Shown here: piece after piece, positions 54,442 through 64,000 of the stretch
Layout of the letters: every line of letters begins with the position of its first letter
Position numbering within the stretch: the stretch's first letter is position 1
Assembly: GCF_018729255.1 (NCBI RefSeq)
Contig: NZ_CP076060.1
Coordinates: forward strand, 1,302,001 to 1,366,000
Origin: Cupriavidus sp. EM10
GTDB lineage: Bacteria > Pseudomonadota > Gammaproteobacteria > Burkholderiales > Burkholderiaceae
Reading direction: 5' to 3'
DNA length: 64,000 nt
The notes under the pieces: model-generated
What the model was told of the DNA's origin: nothing
The model's database searches: none
The model's input: the letters and a program-made list of their open reading frames with translations, nothing else
Made by a program: the position numbers and the translations under genes

Positions 54442-55206
54442 TCAGGTCTGCGACGGACTTTCGCTTGTGCGGCGCGGCAGCGGTTGCCATGCGGCGCTTT
54501 CGAACTCGAAGCTGTCGCGCTGTCGAAGGTCATCGCGCTGCCAGATCACGCGGTCGTGGCGCACGGTGAGCATCCAGGTGGTGGTCGCCAGCGGTTGCGG
54601 CGGATCGAATGCGCGCGGCGTCAGCACGGCCACGCAGATGCCGGGTTCCGGGTCGCGCACCGAGGTGTAGCGGATCAGGCCGACGCCGGCTTCCCGGGCG
54701 ATGCTTGCGAACGCCTGGCAGGCGCTGTAGTCGTCGGGGTTGGTCCACTGCGCCACGTCCTCCGTAAAAGGTGGGGCGTCCAATGCCACGCCGTCGCTGC
54801 GCACGCCCACCTGGAACAGGGTCTGCGCGCGAGCATCGATGCGGGGCAGGGCCGGGCTGTCCATCAGGAAGCGCCAACGCCAGTAGCCCAGTTCGGCGCA
54901 GGCGGTACGAATCGATTCCGCGCCATAGAACACGCCAGGGTCCTGGCCGCCGCGAAAGCGCGAGCCCCATTCGGTGGCCGGATAGCGAAATGGCGTAAAT
55001 ATGAGGTAGTGCAGCGCGCGGGCGTCGGGCGGGACGACGGGTTTGCCGGCATCGAGCACGGCTTCCAGCACGGCCTGTTCTTCGAGGGTGTCGACCAGGG
55101 GCATGGTCGAGACGACATGCTGGGCCTCCACGGCCCGCCAGAGTGTGAGCGCGAACGGCTTGCGCTCAGATGCGACCGCGGGTGGCGTCCAGGTAGTGAA
55201 CGACAC
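54442..55206 (-). CDS. RES-domain toxin of a RES-Xre toxin-antitoxin pair
   Basis: 254 residues. RES pattern: LTLWRAVEAQHVVSTMPLVD near the N-terminus, then RFRGGQDPGVFYGAESIRTA with the conserved Arg/Glu of the active site, and a late Ser region. RES toxins degrade NAD+. It overlaps the 3' end of the upstream antitoxin gene (starts at 55206, antitoxin stop at 55166), the usual order for this family. It is outside the element, next to attR. Confidence 0.85.
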   Translation of the reverse strand: MSFTTWTPPAVASERKPFALTLWRAVEAQHVVSTMPLVDTLEEQAVLEAVLDAGKPVVPPDARALHYLIFTPFRYPATEWGSRFRGGQDPGVFYGAESIRTACAELGYWRWRFLMDSPALPRIDARAQTLFQVGVRSDGVALDAPPFTEDVAQWTNPDDYSACQAFASIAREAGVGLIRYTSVRDPEPGICVAVLTPRAFDPPQPLATTTWMLTVRHDRVIWQRDDLRQRDSFEFESAAWQPLPRRTSESPSQT

Positions 55207-55585
55207 GAACGAGGCCCTCGGTGGTGCGGATCAGTTCCAGCGGCTTGCCGCCAAGCGAGATGTTGTCGTGGGTCAGCCAGAGGCGAGCCTGCTCGTCGTG
55301 GCCAAGAATGGCGTCCAGCGACCGGAACAGGCGGACGAACAGAACGGCGAACTCCCATTCCTTGCGATGCGTATCGAGCACATAGCCACCCGATGCCATG
55401 CGGGATACCGAAGCAGTGCTGATGCCCAGCACGCTGGCGACGATGGCCTGGCTGATACCCAGGAAGCCGGCCGCCCGCATGACTGCCTTGGTCAGCGTCA
55501 CGCCGGCGTCAGGGCTGCCGGCGGGCGCAGTCTCCGGAATCTGCCTCGATTGCATCGCCTGGGTCTCCTGTTTCTTGAGAAACAT
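55166..55585 (-). CDS. Xre/MbcA/ParS-type antitoxin
   Basis: 139 residues. An Xre-like HTH (FLGISQAIVASVLGISTASV) followed by the DUF2384 toxin-binding domain (AVLFVRLFRSLDAILGHDEQ, ARLWLTHDNISLGGKPLELI). It neutralises the RES toxin and represses the operon. ATG 55585 or 55555 may be used. Confidence 0.87.
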   Translation of the reverse strand: MFLKKQETQAMQSRQIPETAPAGSPDAGVTLTKAVMRAAGFLGISQAIVASVLGISTASVSRMASGGYVLDTHRKEWEFAVLFVRLFRSLDAILGHDEQARLWLTHDNISLGGKPLELIRTTEGLVRVVHYLDATRGRI

Positions 55586-55671
55586 TATAGGCGGCAGGTT
55601 TCACTTGGGAAGTTGCAAATCAAGGCACTTTCGTACTTTCTCCAACCCTTCTCGATCCATCAATACTCCGC

Positions 55672-56919
55672 TCAATAGGTCTCGATGTGCAGCCGCCCTT
55701 CCGCGCGCAGGCGCGACTCGACATCGGCCCATGACAAGCCGGCGCCGCTGCACACTTCGTCAAACGCTTCCAGCACCCCGTCCTCCATGCCCTTGAGCCC
55801 ACAGATATAGATATGGCCATGCGGATCGCCAAGCATCATGGCAACGCCTGCGGCAGCCTCGCGTATCGCATCCTGCACATAGCGGCGTGGCACTCCGGGG
55901 TCGCGGGAGAAGGCAAAGTGAATATCGAGGAAGTCTTTCGGCAGCCTGAGCAGCGGGCCGAAGTAGGGCAGTTCGCGCCGGTTGCGGGCGCCGAAGAACA
56001 GCAGCCGGCGTCCGCTGAAGTCGGCCATATTGCGCCGCATCCGCTCGGTCATGGCGCGCATCGGCGCCGATCCGGTGCCCGTGCAGATCATCATCACGCT
56101 GGCTTCGCGGTGGTTGGGCATCAGGAAGGTGTTGCCGAAGGGGCCCACCACCTGCACCGTGTCGCCCTTGTTCAGGTCGCACAGGAAATTCGAGGCCACG
56201 CCGCGCACCGGATTGCCGTCGTGGTCGGTGTCCACGCGTTTCACGGTCAGCGCCAGGTTGTTGTAGCCGGGGCGCTCGCCATCGCGAGGGCTGGCCACCG
56301 AATACATGCGGATATAGTGCGGCTTGCCCGACGCATCGGTGCCAGGCGGCACGATGCCGATGGCCTGGCCTTCCAGCACCGGGAAGAACTGGTTGCCGAA
56401 GTCCAGCACGATATGGTGGATGTCGCTCGACGCATCGGCCTCGGTGAGCCGGTAGTTGCCGGCCACCGTGGCGGTCAACGGCTCCCGGACGCCGTGCAGG
56501 TTCACGTACGGGTGCGCAGCCGACCACGGGGCCCTGGACGATGTATGACGGCTGGTTTCCACCGCCTGCACCGTCGCCGGCTGGCTCGATGCGGCTGCGT
56601 CGCCAATGGCCTGGCCGGCTTCTGCCGCGGCGTCGATGACCGCTTCGGTCAGCGGTACCTCGGCGGGCAGCTCGTCCCAGCCCAGTTGCGCCTCGATGGG
56701 GTAGGCCTGTCCCTTGAACATCGTGCGCCAGTTGTCGATGGCGCCCGTGGGGCAGGGCGACAGACACGCGCCGCAGCCGTTGCAGACGTCGGCCTTGACC
56801 ACGTAGTTGCGGTCGTCGTGGGTAATGGCATCGATCGGGCAGGTGTCTTCGCAGGTGTTGCAGCGAATGCAGATTTCCGGATCGATCAGATGCTGCTTGA
56901 TGATGTCGGCGGCGCCCAT
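55672..56919 (-). CDS. boxA: Benzoyl-CoA 2,3-epoxidase subunit A (BoxA)
   Basis: 415 residues. Two 4Fe-4S motifs ([28 protein letters not shown]) at residues 17-60, then a ferredoxin-reductase module with FAD and NADPH binding ([40 protein letters not shown]). It passes electrons from NADPH to BoxB. Complete. Last gene of boxC-boxB-boxA. Confidence 0.96.
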   Translation of the reverse strand: MGAADIIKQHLIDPEICIRCNTCEDTCPIDAITHDDRNYVVKADVCNGCGACLSPCPTGAIDNWRTMFKGQAYPIEAQLGWDELPAEVPLTEAVIDAAAEAGQAIGDAAASSQPATVQAVETSRHTSSRAPWSAAHPYVNLHGVREPLTATVAGNYRLTEADASSDIHHIVLDFGNQFFPVLEGQAIGIVPPGTDASGKPHYIRMYSVASPRDGERPGYNNLALTVKRVDTDHDGNPVRGVASNFLCDLNKGDTVQVVGPFGNTFLMPNHREASVMMICTGTGSAPMRAMTERMRRNMADFSGRRLLFFGARNRRELPYFGPLLRLPKDFLDIHFAFSRDPGVPRRYVQDAIREAAAGVAMMLGDPHGHIYICGLKGMEDGVLEAFDEVCSGAGLSWADVESRLRAEGRLHIETY

Positions 56920-56941
56920 GATCGTGGTTCCCCCCGGAAGG

Positions 56942-58365
<1,424 letters not shown>

Positions 58366-58416
58366 CGCGGGTCTCCTTTTATCGTTGTCCGGGTGACGGG
58401 GCTGGGCGGGTGGCGG

Positions 58417-60099
58417 TCAGACGCGGTCCCAGTCGAAGCGGGCCTTGTTACCGGTGCCGAAGACCTTGAGCGCCCCGTGCTCGCCCACGGCGTTGGGACG
58501 GTTGAAGATCCAGTTCTGCCACGCCGTCAGCCGGCCGAAGATGCGCGTTTCCATGGTTTCGTGGCCGCCGAAGCGCAGGTTGGCTTCCAGCCCGGTCAGC
58601 GCGTCGGGGGACAGGCTGGCGCGCTCCTCGATGGCGATGCGGATCTCGTCTTCCCAGTCGATATCGTCCAGCGCGGCGGTTATCAGGCCGAGCGCTTCGG
58701 CCGTTGCGCCATCGAGCGGCTTGCCGGCCTGCTCGCGGGCGGCGGCCAGGGCGTCGGACTCTTCGTAGAAGCGCGCGGCGATGCGGGTCAGCTCGTTCGG
58801 CATCGGATAACGGCCAAAATTGGCGGCGTCAACGTGGAGATGCGGGGCCTCTTTGGGCGTGTCCGGCGTGTGCAGCATGTAGCTGCGATCGGCGGCCAGC
58901 GCCAGTTCCAGCAGCGTGCCGGCAAAGCACGAGCCCGGTTCCACCAGGGCGAAGAGGCTGCGCGAAGACACATCGAGCCTGGCCAGCGTCCGGCGCAGCA
59001 TGCCGATGGTCTCGCGGACGAACCAGTGGCTGGCGTGGGCGTCCATCAGGGCGTCGGTGGCCAGCACCTGCGCCGCATCGCCGTGGGTCTTCAGGACCCA
59101 CATGCCGATGTCCAGGTGGTTCGCGCGCAGGGTCAGGATGGCGTCGTCCAGTTCGCGCGCCATTTTCAGCGGCCACCACTGAGCGCCGGCGGCAACGATG
59201 CCGGCCAGGTCCTTCGGCTGGTCGCTGGTGGGGGCGGAAACGGTAATGGTGGCGTGGCGCGCATCGCGGTCGATGTCGACGCGTACCGTGTCGTAGACAT
59301 AGCCGCTGTCGCTGGCCTGGCGCGCCAGCGGGGTCAGCCTGATGCCTGTCTCGCCGGCTTCGACACCCGGCCGGTCGCTTTGCGCCGCCAGCGCCTGGGC
59401 GCGTTCGCGCACATGTTCGGCGAAGCGGGCCGGTTTGATCACATCGTCGACCAGCCGCCAGTCGCGGGCGCGTTGGCCGCGCACGCCTTCGGTGGTCAGG
59501 CAGAAGATGTCGGCGTGGTCGCGGCGCACGCGGCGCTTGTCGGTGACGCGCGTCAGGCCGCCGGTGCCCGGCAGCACGCCCAGCAGCGGCACTTCGGGCA
59601 GGCTCACCGCCGACGACCGGTCATCGATCAGCACGATTTCGTCGCAAGCCAGCGCCAGCTCGTAGCCGCCGCCGGCGGTGGTGCCGTTGCAGGCGGCAAT
59701 GAACTTGATGCCGGAGTGGCGGCTGGCATCCTCGATGCCGTTGCGCGTTTCGTTGGTGAACTTGCAGAAGTTCACCTTCCAGGCATGGCTGGACTTGCCC
59801 AGCATGAAGATATTGGCGCCAGAGCAGAAGATGCGGTCCTTCATGCTGGTGAGCACGACCGCGCGCACCTCGGGATGTTCGAAACGGATGCGCTGCAGTG
59901 CATCGTGCAGCTCGATATCAACGCCCAGATCGTAGGAATTAAGCTTCAGCGTGTACCCGGGACGCAGGCCGCCTTCCTCGTCGACGTCCATGGCCAGCGT
60001 GGCAACCGGGCCGTCGAACGTGAGTTTCCAGTGGCGGTACTGGTCGGGGTGGCGCTCGAACGTCACCGGGGCGGCGAGCGTGGCGGTATCCGTCGACAT
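58417..60099 (-). CDS. boxC: 2,3-epoxybenzoyl-CoA dihydrolase (BoxC)
   Basis: 560 residues, the normal length. Enoyl-CoA-hydratase-like fold: AVVLTSMKDRIFCSGANIFM, FIAACNGTTAGGGYELALAC and SLPEVPLLGVLPGTGGLTRV form the CoA site and oxyanion hole. Opens the epoxide ring of 2,3-epoxybenzoyl-CoA. ATG 60099 has AGGAG 10 nt before it; the longer upstream frame is rejected. First gene of boxCBA, downstream of a TATAGTGCAT-bearing region. Confidence 0.95.
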   Translation of the reverse strand: MSTDTATLAAPVTFERHPDQYRHWKLTFDGPVATLAMDVDEEGGLRPGYTLKLNSYDLGVDIELHDALQRIRFEHPEVRAVVLTSMKDRIFCSGANIFMLGKSSHAWKVNFCKFTNETRNGIEDASRHSGIKFIAACNGTTAGGGYELALACDEIVLIDDRSSAVSLPEVPLLGVLPGTGGLTRVTDKRRVRRDHADIFCLTTEGVRGQRARDWRLVDDVIKPARFAEHVRERAQALAAQSDRPGVEAGETGIRLTPLARQASDSGYVYDTVRVDIDRDARHATITVSAPTSDQPKDLAGIVAAGAQWWPLKMARELDDAILTLRANHLDIGMWVLKTHGDAAQVLATDALMDAHASHWFVRETIGMLRRTLARLDVSSRSLFALVEPGSCFAGTLLELALAADRSYMLHTPDTPKEAPHLHVDAANFGRYPMPNELTRIAARFYEESDALAAAREQAGKPLDGATAEALGLITAALDDIDWEDEIRIAIEERASLSPDALTGLEANLRFGGHETMETRIFGRLTAWQNWIFNRPNAVGEHGALKVFGTGNKARFDWDRV

Positions 60100-60114
60100 G
60101 GGGGCGTCTCCTTG

Positions 60115-60157
60115 ATGCACTATAGTGCCGTATCGTTTGCGATGAAATATAGTGCAT
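60115..60157. promoter_or_regulatory. Box regulatory region 1: inverted TATAGTGCAT sites before boxC
   Basis: ATGCACTATA at 60115-60124 and TATAGTGCAT at 60148-60157, exact inverted copies 23 nt apart. TATAGT on the minus strand could be the -10 box. TGCA-containing sites are the known recognition elements of BzdR/BoxR-type regulators, so these are likely BoxR operators. Confidence 0.6.
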
Positions 60158-60225
60158 GGAGACGGGCGATGCAAGCCCCGGAGCGCGAGCCTTGCGCGAA
60201 GCCGATGGAACGACTGCGTGGGGGC

Positions 60226-61182
60226 TTAGTGCGGGATCTGGCGCAGTTGCGCCTGGAGCATCTGCAGCGACGAGGCGGCGTCCTGGCCGCTGGTGTCGAT
60301 CGACACGTCGGCGCGCGAATAGAGCGGGGTGCGGGCCTGCAGGATGCGGCGCAGGTCGGTCATGGCCTCGCGGTTGCCTTCCATCGGACGCATGTCGCCC
60401 TGGGCCACCACGCGGGCCATGTGTTCCTCTGGCGACGTCCGCACCCACACGGTCAGGCAGCGCGACAGCAGCAGGTTGAAGGTGGCCGGCTCCGACACCA
60501 GGCTGCCCGGCGTGGCCAGCACCATCGTGTCGTGCTCGCGCAGCACGCGTTCGAGGGCGCGCATTTCATAGCGGCGGTAGGCGGCCTGGCCATAGAGCGA
60601 GTGGATTTCCGACAGGCTGGCGCCGGCTTCCTGTTCGATTGCCGCATTCAGCTCGACAAACGGCATGCCGGCGGCGGCCGCCAGCGCCCGGCCCAGCGTG
60701 GATTTTCCGGCGCCGCGCAGGCCAATCAGCGCGATGCGGCGATGCCGCGCGTCGCGCGATTCCGCGGGCGACAGCGCGTGCTGGGCCGCCTCGCGCACAC
60801 GTGCCAGATCGCTGGCGGGCAGCTGTGCCAGCCATTGCACCAGCTGAGAAAACTCGGCGGCCCGGGGATTCCCGTGTCCGGCCGCATGGCCGTCGACCTC
60901 GGCCAGCACCACGGGCAGCGGCACGTCCAGCGCCCCGGCCACCTGACGCAGCAGCAGCACCGACGCATTGCCTGTGCCCGTTTCCAGATTGGCCAGGTAG
61001 CGCTCCGACACATCGGCGCCACGCGCCAGATCCTTGCGCGACATGCCGCGCGCCGCGCGCAGCGAACGGATGCGTTCGCCAAGCTGCGTCAGAAAGGGAT
61101 CGCGCTCGCCGGCGGCACGGGGCTCCGCGCGCTGGTCGGCGCGGCTGTCGGCAGTCAGAAGCGGATCGGGGTCGCGACGCAT
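60226..61182 (-). CDS. boxR: BoxR, XRE regulator fused to a shikimate-kinase-like domain
   Basis: 318 residues. An XRE helix-turn-helix (LGERIRSLRAARGMSRKDLA, then RGADVSERYLANLETGTGNA) is joined to a shikimate-kinase-like effector domain with Walker A GLRGAGKST. Benzoyl-CoA binding by this domain controls repression of the box genes in relatives. ATG 61182 gives the usual size. It lies upstream of boxC, same strand, and diverges from the ligase gene. Confidence 0.93.
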   Translation of the reverse strand: MRRDPDPLLTADSRADQRAEPRAAGERDPFLTQLGERIRSLRAARGMSRKDLARGADVSERYLANLETGTGNASVLLLRQVAGALDVPLPVVLAEVDGHAAGHGNPRAAEFSQLVQWLAQLPASDLARVREAAQHALSPAESRDARHRRIALIGLRGAGKSTLGRALAAAAGMPFVELNAAIEQEAGASLSEIHSLYGQAAYRRYEMRALERVLREHDTMVLATPGSLVSEPATFNLLLSRCLTVWVRTSPEEHMARVVAQGDMRPMEGNREAMTDLRRILQARTPLYSRADVSIDTSGQDAASSLQMLQAQLRQIPH

Positions 61183-61286
61183 GCTGGTATCTGGAAAAGG
61201 GGTCCCTCGGGTCGGGCGTCGCATTATACGTACCGCGCGTCCACGAATGGTCGGCGATGCGCCGCAGTACATGCGACGTACGGTTT

Positions 61287-61336
61287 TATAGTGCATACCC
61301 TTGCTTGCATAATAGTCGATATGAAATAAAATGCAT
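61287..61336. promoter_or_regulatory. Box regulatory region 2: TGCA sites between boxR and the ligase gene
   Basis: TATAGTGCAT at 61287-61296 (third exact copy), further TGCA at 61306-61309 and 61332-61335 in AT-rich DNA (aataaaatgcat). It is in the divergent gap between boxR and the ligase, so it could control both. Confidence 0.58.
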
Positions 61337-61448
61337 CGACATCACGGCAGCGCTGTGTGTGGCTGTCGGTACAAGAAGACAAACTGCTGGAAGCCCACCG
61401 GTTCGCGCAGCGGCTGGCGACGATCCGGGTGGCCCGAGGAGTGGAGAC

Positions 61449-63149
61449 ATGACGCCCCCGATCCAAAGCACCGCGGCTGCCGGCACGGCAGGGCAGGCGG
61501 TGTCCCCGGCTGTATCTATCGCAACGTCTTCCGTGCCGGCTGGCGAGGCGCCTGCCCCGGAAACCGTCGCCGTGACCGTGCTTCCCGCCCGCTACAACGC
61601 CGCCGAGGATTTGCTGGCGCGGCACCTGGACGCCGGGCGCGGCGGCAAGCTTGCCTATATCGACGACACCGCGACGCTGACTTTTTCCGAACTGGACGAT
61701 CGCTGCCGCCGCTTTGCCGGCGCGCTGCACCGGGCCGGATTCCGGCGCGAGGAGCGCGTGCTGCTGTGCGCGCTCGACACGATCGACTTTCCCACGGTAT
61801 TCCTGGGTTGCTTGCTGGCTGGCGTGGTGCCGGTGGCCGTCAACACGCTGCTGACCGTGGACGACTACGCGTACATGCTGGAGCACAGCGGCGCGCGGGC
61901 CGTGTTGGTGTCGGCGCCGTTGCTGGGCACGATGCAGGCCGCCATCGACAAGGCAGGGCTGGCGCCGGACGTGATCGTGGCCGCGCCCGGGGCGCAGCCG
62001 ATGGCCGGCATGCCGGGGGCCTCGGTCGCCAGCATGGTCGCCGACGCCGATCCGGCCGCCAAAGCAGCGGCCACCGGACCGGACGACATGGCGTTCTGGC
62101 TATATTCGTCGGGCTCGACGGGCCGTCCCAAGGGCACGGTCCACACGCACGGCAACCTTTTCCACACGGCCGACCTGTACGCGCGCCGCGTGCTGGACAT
62201 CCGCGAAGACGACGTGGTGTTCTCGGCCGCCAAGCTGTTTTTTGCCTACGGACTGGGCAATGCGCTGACGTTTCCGCTGTCGGTCGGCGCCACCACGGTG
62301 CTGATGGCCGAGCGGCCGACGCCCCAGGCAGTGTTCCAGCGCCTGACCCGGCATCGGCCGACCGTCTTCTGCGGCGTGCCGACGCTGTTCGCCGGCATGC
62401 TGGCGGCCGCCGACCTGCCGCCGCGTGCCGATGTGGCCATGAGGGTGTGCACGTCGGCCGGCGAGGCGCTGCCGCGCGATATCGGCGACCGCTTCCTGGC
62501 GCATTTTGGCTGCGACATCCTCGACGGCATCGGCTCCACCGAGATGCTGCATATCTTTCTGTCGAACCGGCCCGGCGAGGTGCGCTATGGCACCACGGGC
62601 CGTCCGGTGCCCGGGTACGAGCTGAAGCTGCTGGACGAGCAGGGCGAACCGTGCCCGGCCGGCGAAATCGGCGACCTCTATATCAAGGGACCATCGGCCG
62701 CGCTGATGTACTGGTGCAATCGCGACAAGAGCCGCGACACCTTCGTGGGCGCCTGGACGCGCAGCGGCGACAAGTACGTCCGCGATGCCGACGGCTACTA
62801 CACCTATGCAGGCCGCAGCGACGACATGCTCAAGGTGGGCGGCATCTATGTGTCGCCGTTCGAGGTGGAGGCGGCGCTGGCCCGGCATCCGGCCGTGCTG
62901 GAGGCCGCGGTGATCGGCGTGGCCGATGCCGATGACCTGATCAAGCCCAAGGCGTTCGTGGTGCTGCGCCCGGGCCAGCACTGGCACGACGGCATGGCGG
63001 CCGAGCTGCAGGCGTTCGTCAAGGCGAAACTGGCGCCGTACAAGTATCCACGGCAGATCGAATGCGTGGAGGAATTGCCAAAGACGGCCACCGGCAAGAT
63101 ACAGCGGTTCCGGCTGCGCCAGCGTGAGGAAGCCGCGCGGCTGTCGTGA
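61449..63149 (+). CDS. bclA: Benzoate-CoA ligase
   Basis: 566 residues. Adenylate-forming enzyme that makes benzoyl-CoA from benzoate, ATP and CoA. AMP motif YSSGSTGRPKGTVHTH, A5-like GIGSTEMLHIFLSN, A8 hinge (YTYAGRSDDMLKVGGIYVSP) and A10 Lys in PKTATGKIQRFRLR. ATG 61449 follows AGGAG at 7 nt; a Ser/Ala/Pro-rich N-terminal extension of about 45 residues precedes the family start. Entry enzyme for the box pathway. Confidence 0.94.
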   Translation: MTPPIQSTAAAGTAGQAVSPAVSIATSSVPAGEAPAPETVAVTVLPARYNAAEDLLARHLDAGRGGKLAYIDDTATLTFSELDDRCRRFAGALHRAGFRREERVLLCALDTIDFPTVFLGCLLAGVVPVAVNTLLTVDDYAYMLEHSGARAVLVSAPLLGTMQAAIDKAGLAPDVIVAAPGAQPMAGMPGASVASMVADADPAAKAAATGPDDMAFWLYSSGSTGRPKGTVHTHGNLFHTADLYARRVLDIREDDVVFSAAKLFFAYGLGNALTFPLSVGATTVLMAERPTPQAVFQRLTRHRPTVFCGVPTLFAGMLAAADLPPRADVAMRVCTSAGEALPRDIGDRFLAHFGCDILDGIGSTEMLHIFLSNRPGEVRYGTTGRPVPGYELKLLDEQGEPCPAGEIGDLYIKGPSAALMYWCNRDKSRDTFVGAWTRSGDKYVRDADGYYTYAGRSDDMLKVGGIYVSPFEVEAALARHPAVLEAAVIGVADADDLIKPKAFVVLRPGQHWHDGMAAELQAFVKAKLAPYKYPRQIECVEELPKTATGKIQRFRLRQREEAARLS

Positions 63150-63176
63150 CGGCTGGTTCGAAAGGCAGGCACCGAC

Positions 63177-64000
63177 ATGGGCAGGGATGGTGACATGGGC
63201 AGCGAACTGGTTCGGATTCCGTTCGATGGGCGGCAGATCGACATCGAGTATCAATGGCTGCGACCCGGACGCGAGCGGCGCCCGCTGGTGGTATTCCTGC
63301 ACGAGGGCCTGGGCTCGATCAGCATGTGGCGCGATTTCCCGCGCCAGTTCTGCGAGGCCGGCGATTTCCGGGGCCTGGTCTTCTCGCGCTATGGCTACGG
63401 GCGCTCCACGCCCCGGCCGCACGACGAGAAATGGGGCGTCGATTTCATGCATCGGCAGGCCCGCGAGGCGCTGCCCGCGCTGTTCGAGGCGCTGGGCATT
63501 GGCCCCGGCCGGCCGCACGGCACGCCCTGGCTGATGGGCCATAGCGACGGCGGATCGATCGCACTGATCTACGCGGCAAGCTTTCCCGATGCGCTGGACG
63601 GCCTGACCGTGCTGGCGCCGCATATCGTCGTCGAAGACCTGTCGGTGCGCAGCATTGCCGCCACGCGCGAGACGTACCTGCACACCGACCTGCGCGCGCG
63701 CCTGGCGCGCCACCACGGCGACGTGGATTCGGCCTTCTGGGGCTGGAACGATATCTGGCTCGACCCGGCATTTCGCCAGTTCGACCTGCGTCCGCTGCTG
63801 GACGGCATCCGCTGCCCGGTGCTGGCCGCGCAGGGCGAGGACGACGAATACGGCACGATGGCCCAGATCGAGGGTATCCAGCGATATGCCCCGCAAACCG
63901 TACTGCTTAAACTCGCGCGCTGTGGGCATTCGCCGCACCGCGACCAGGCGGGCGCATTGACGGCTGCGACCGCGGCGTTTATAACTGCAAATACTTCAAT
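63177..64000 (+). CDS. Alpha/beta hydrolase, 3' end beyond the window
   Basis: At least 274 residues in an open frame to the right edge. Oxyanion block PLVVFLHEGLGSISMW, nucleophile elbow GHSDGGSIAL, acid-His region near the end (LLKLARCGHSPHRDQ). ATG 63177 or 63195. It starts 27 nt after the ligase stop and is probably co-transcribed; it may be a thioesterase-like or ester hydrolase for benzoate intermediates, which is inference. Confidence 0.87.
   Translation, partial: MGRDGDMGSELVRIPFDGRQIDIEYQWLRPGRERRPLVVFLHEGLGSISMWRDFPRQFCEAGDFRGLVFSRYGYGRSTPRPHDEKWGVDFMHRQAREALPALFEALGIGPGRPHGTPWLMGHSDGGSIALIYAASFPDALDGLTVLAPHIVVEDLSVRSIAATRETYLHTDLRARLARHHGDVDSAFWGWNDIWLDPAFRQFDLRPLLDGIRCPVLAAQGEDDEYGTMAQIEGIQRYAPQTVLLKLARCGHSPHRDQAGALTAATAAFITANTS

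Noticed and set aside
62100..63938. A 612-codon open frame on the minus strand
   Set aside because: Antisense to the benzoate-CoA ligase and the hydrolase, both of which have clear motifs.

Overview
The window looks like a chromosomal stretch of a Cupriavidus/Ralstonia-group betaproteobacterium. It is GC-rich and densely coding. It carries a PhaP1-type phasin that I recognise almost residue for residue as the Cupriavidus necator type, a pyruvate dehydrogenase operon with lipoyl domains on both E2 and E3, and a box cluster for aerobic benzoyl-CoA degradation.

Layout: 1-3275 is the N-terminal two thirds of a giant NAD-glutamate dehydrogenase, cut by the left edge. 3.4-9.4 kb holds a MarR-like regulator, a small exported repeat protein, a Bug-type binding protein and two identical tRNA-Lys(CTT) genes that flank a LysR regulator and an 8-oxoguanine-deaminase-like amidohydrolase. 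9.5-16.7 kb holds sulP, xthA, a conserved hypothetical gene, prlC, folD and a CbiM-like membrane protein. 16.7-20.1 kb is a FixL/FixJ-like two-component pair divergent from the aceE-aceF-(proteasome homologue)-lpdA operon (20.6-27.8 kb). The phasin gene follows in the opposite orientation. 29-36.4 kb holds an HDAC-like deacylase, a thioesterase, a nitroreductase, a penicillin-binding endopeptidase, an IclR regulator and lutAB. 36.4-43.6 kb holds an ABC importer of the TrpXYZ type, pyrD, two N-end-rule aminoacyl transferases (bpt, aat) and a NUDIX hydrolase.

43.88-54.28 kb is a 10.4-kb integrated element in the 3' half of the initiator tRNA-fMet gene. It encodes a tyrosine integrase, an AlpA/excisionase-like HTH protein, a stand-alone Topo VI-A/Spo11-like protein, a replication-initiator-like protein, an SSB, a HK97-type capsid protein and many small genes, but no portal, terminase or tail genes. 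It therefore looks like a phage satellite or integrative replicon. The initiator-like gene contains five 22-bp-spaced iterons followed by a T-rich triple repeat, an origin embedded in the coding sequence. This is the most interesting object in the window. Two adjacent genes at its right end each carry an RN-x3-H motif like that of HEPN RNases.

To the right lie a RES/Xre toxin-antitoxin pair and the box cluster (boxA, boxB, boxC, regulator boxR, divergent benzoate-CoA ligase and an alpha/beta hydrolase cut by the right edge). An exact 10-mer, TATAGTGCAT, occurs three times in the two box regulatory gaps.

Nine otherwise intact chromosomal genes, including aceF and lpdA, are each broken by one missing base in a homopolymer. 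I read these as sequencing errors and annotate the genes as single CDSs with an apparent frameshift.
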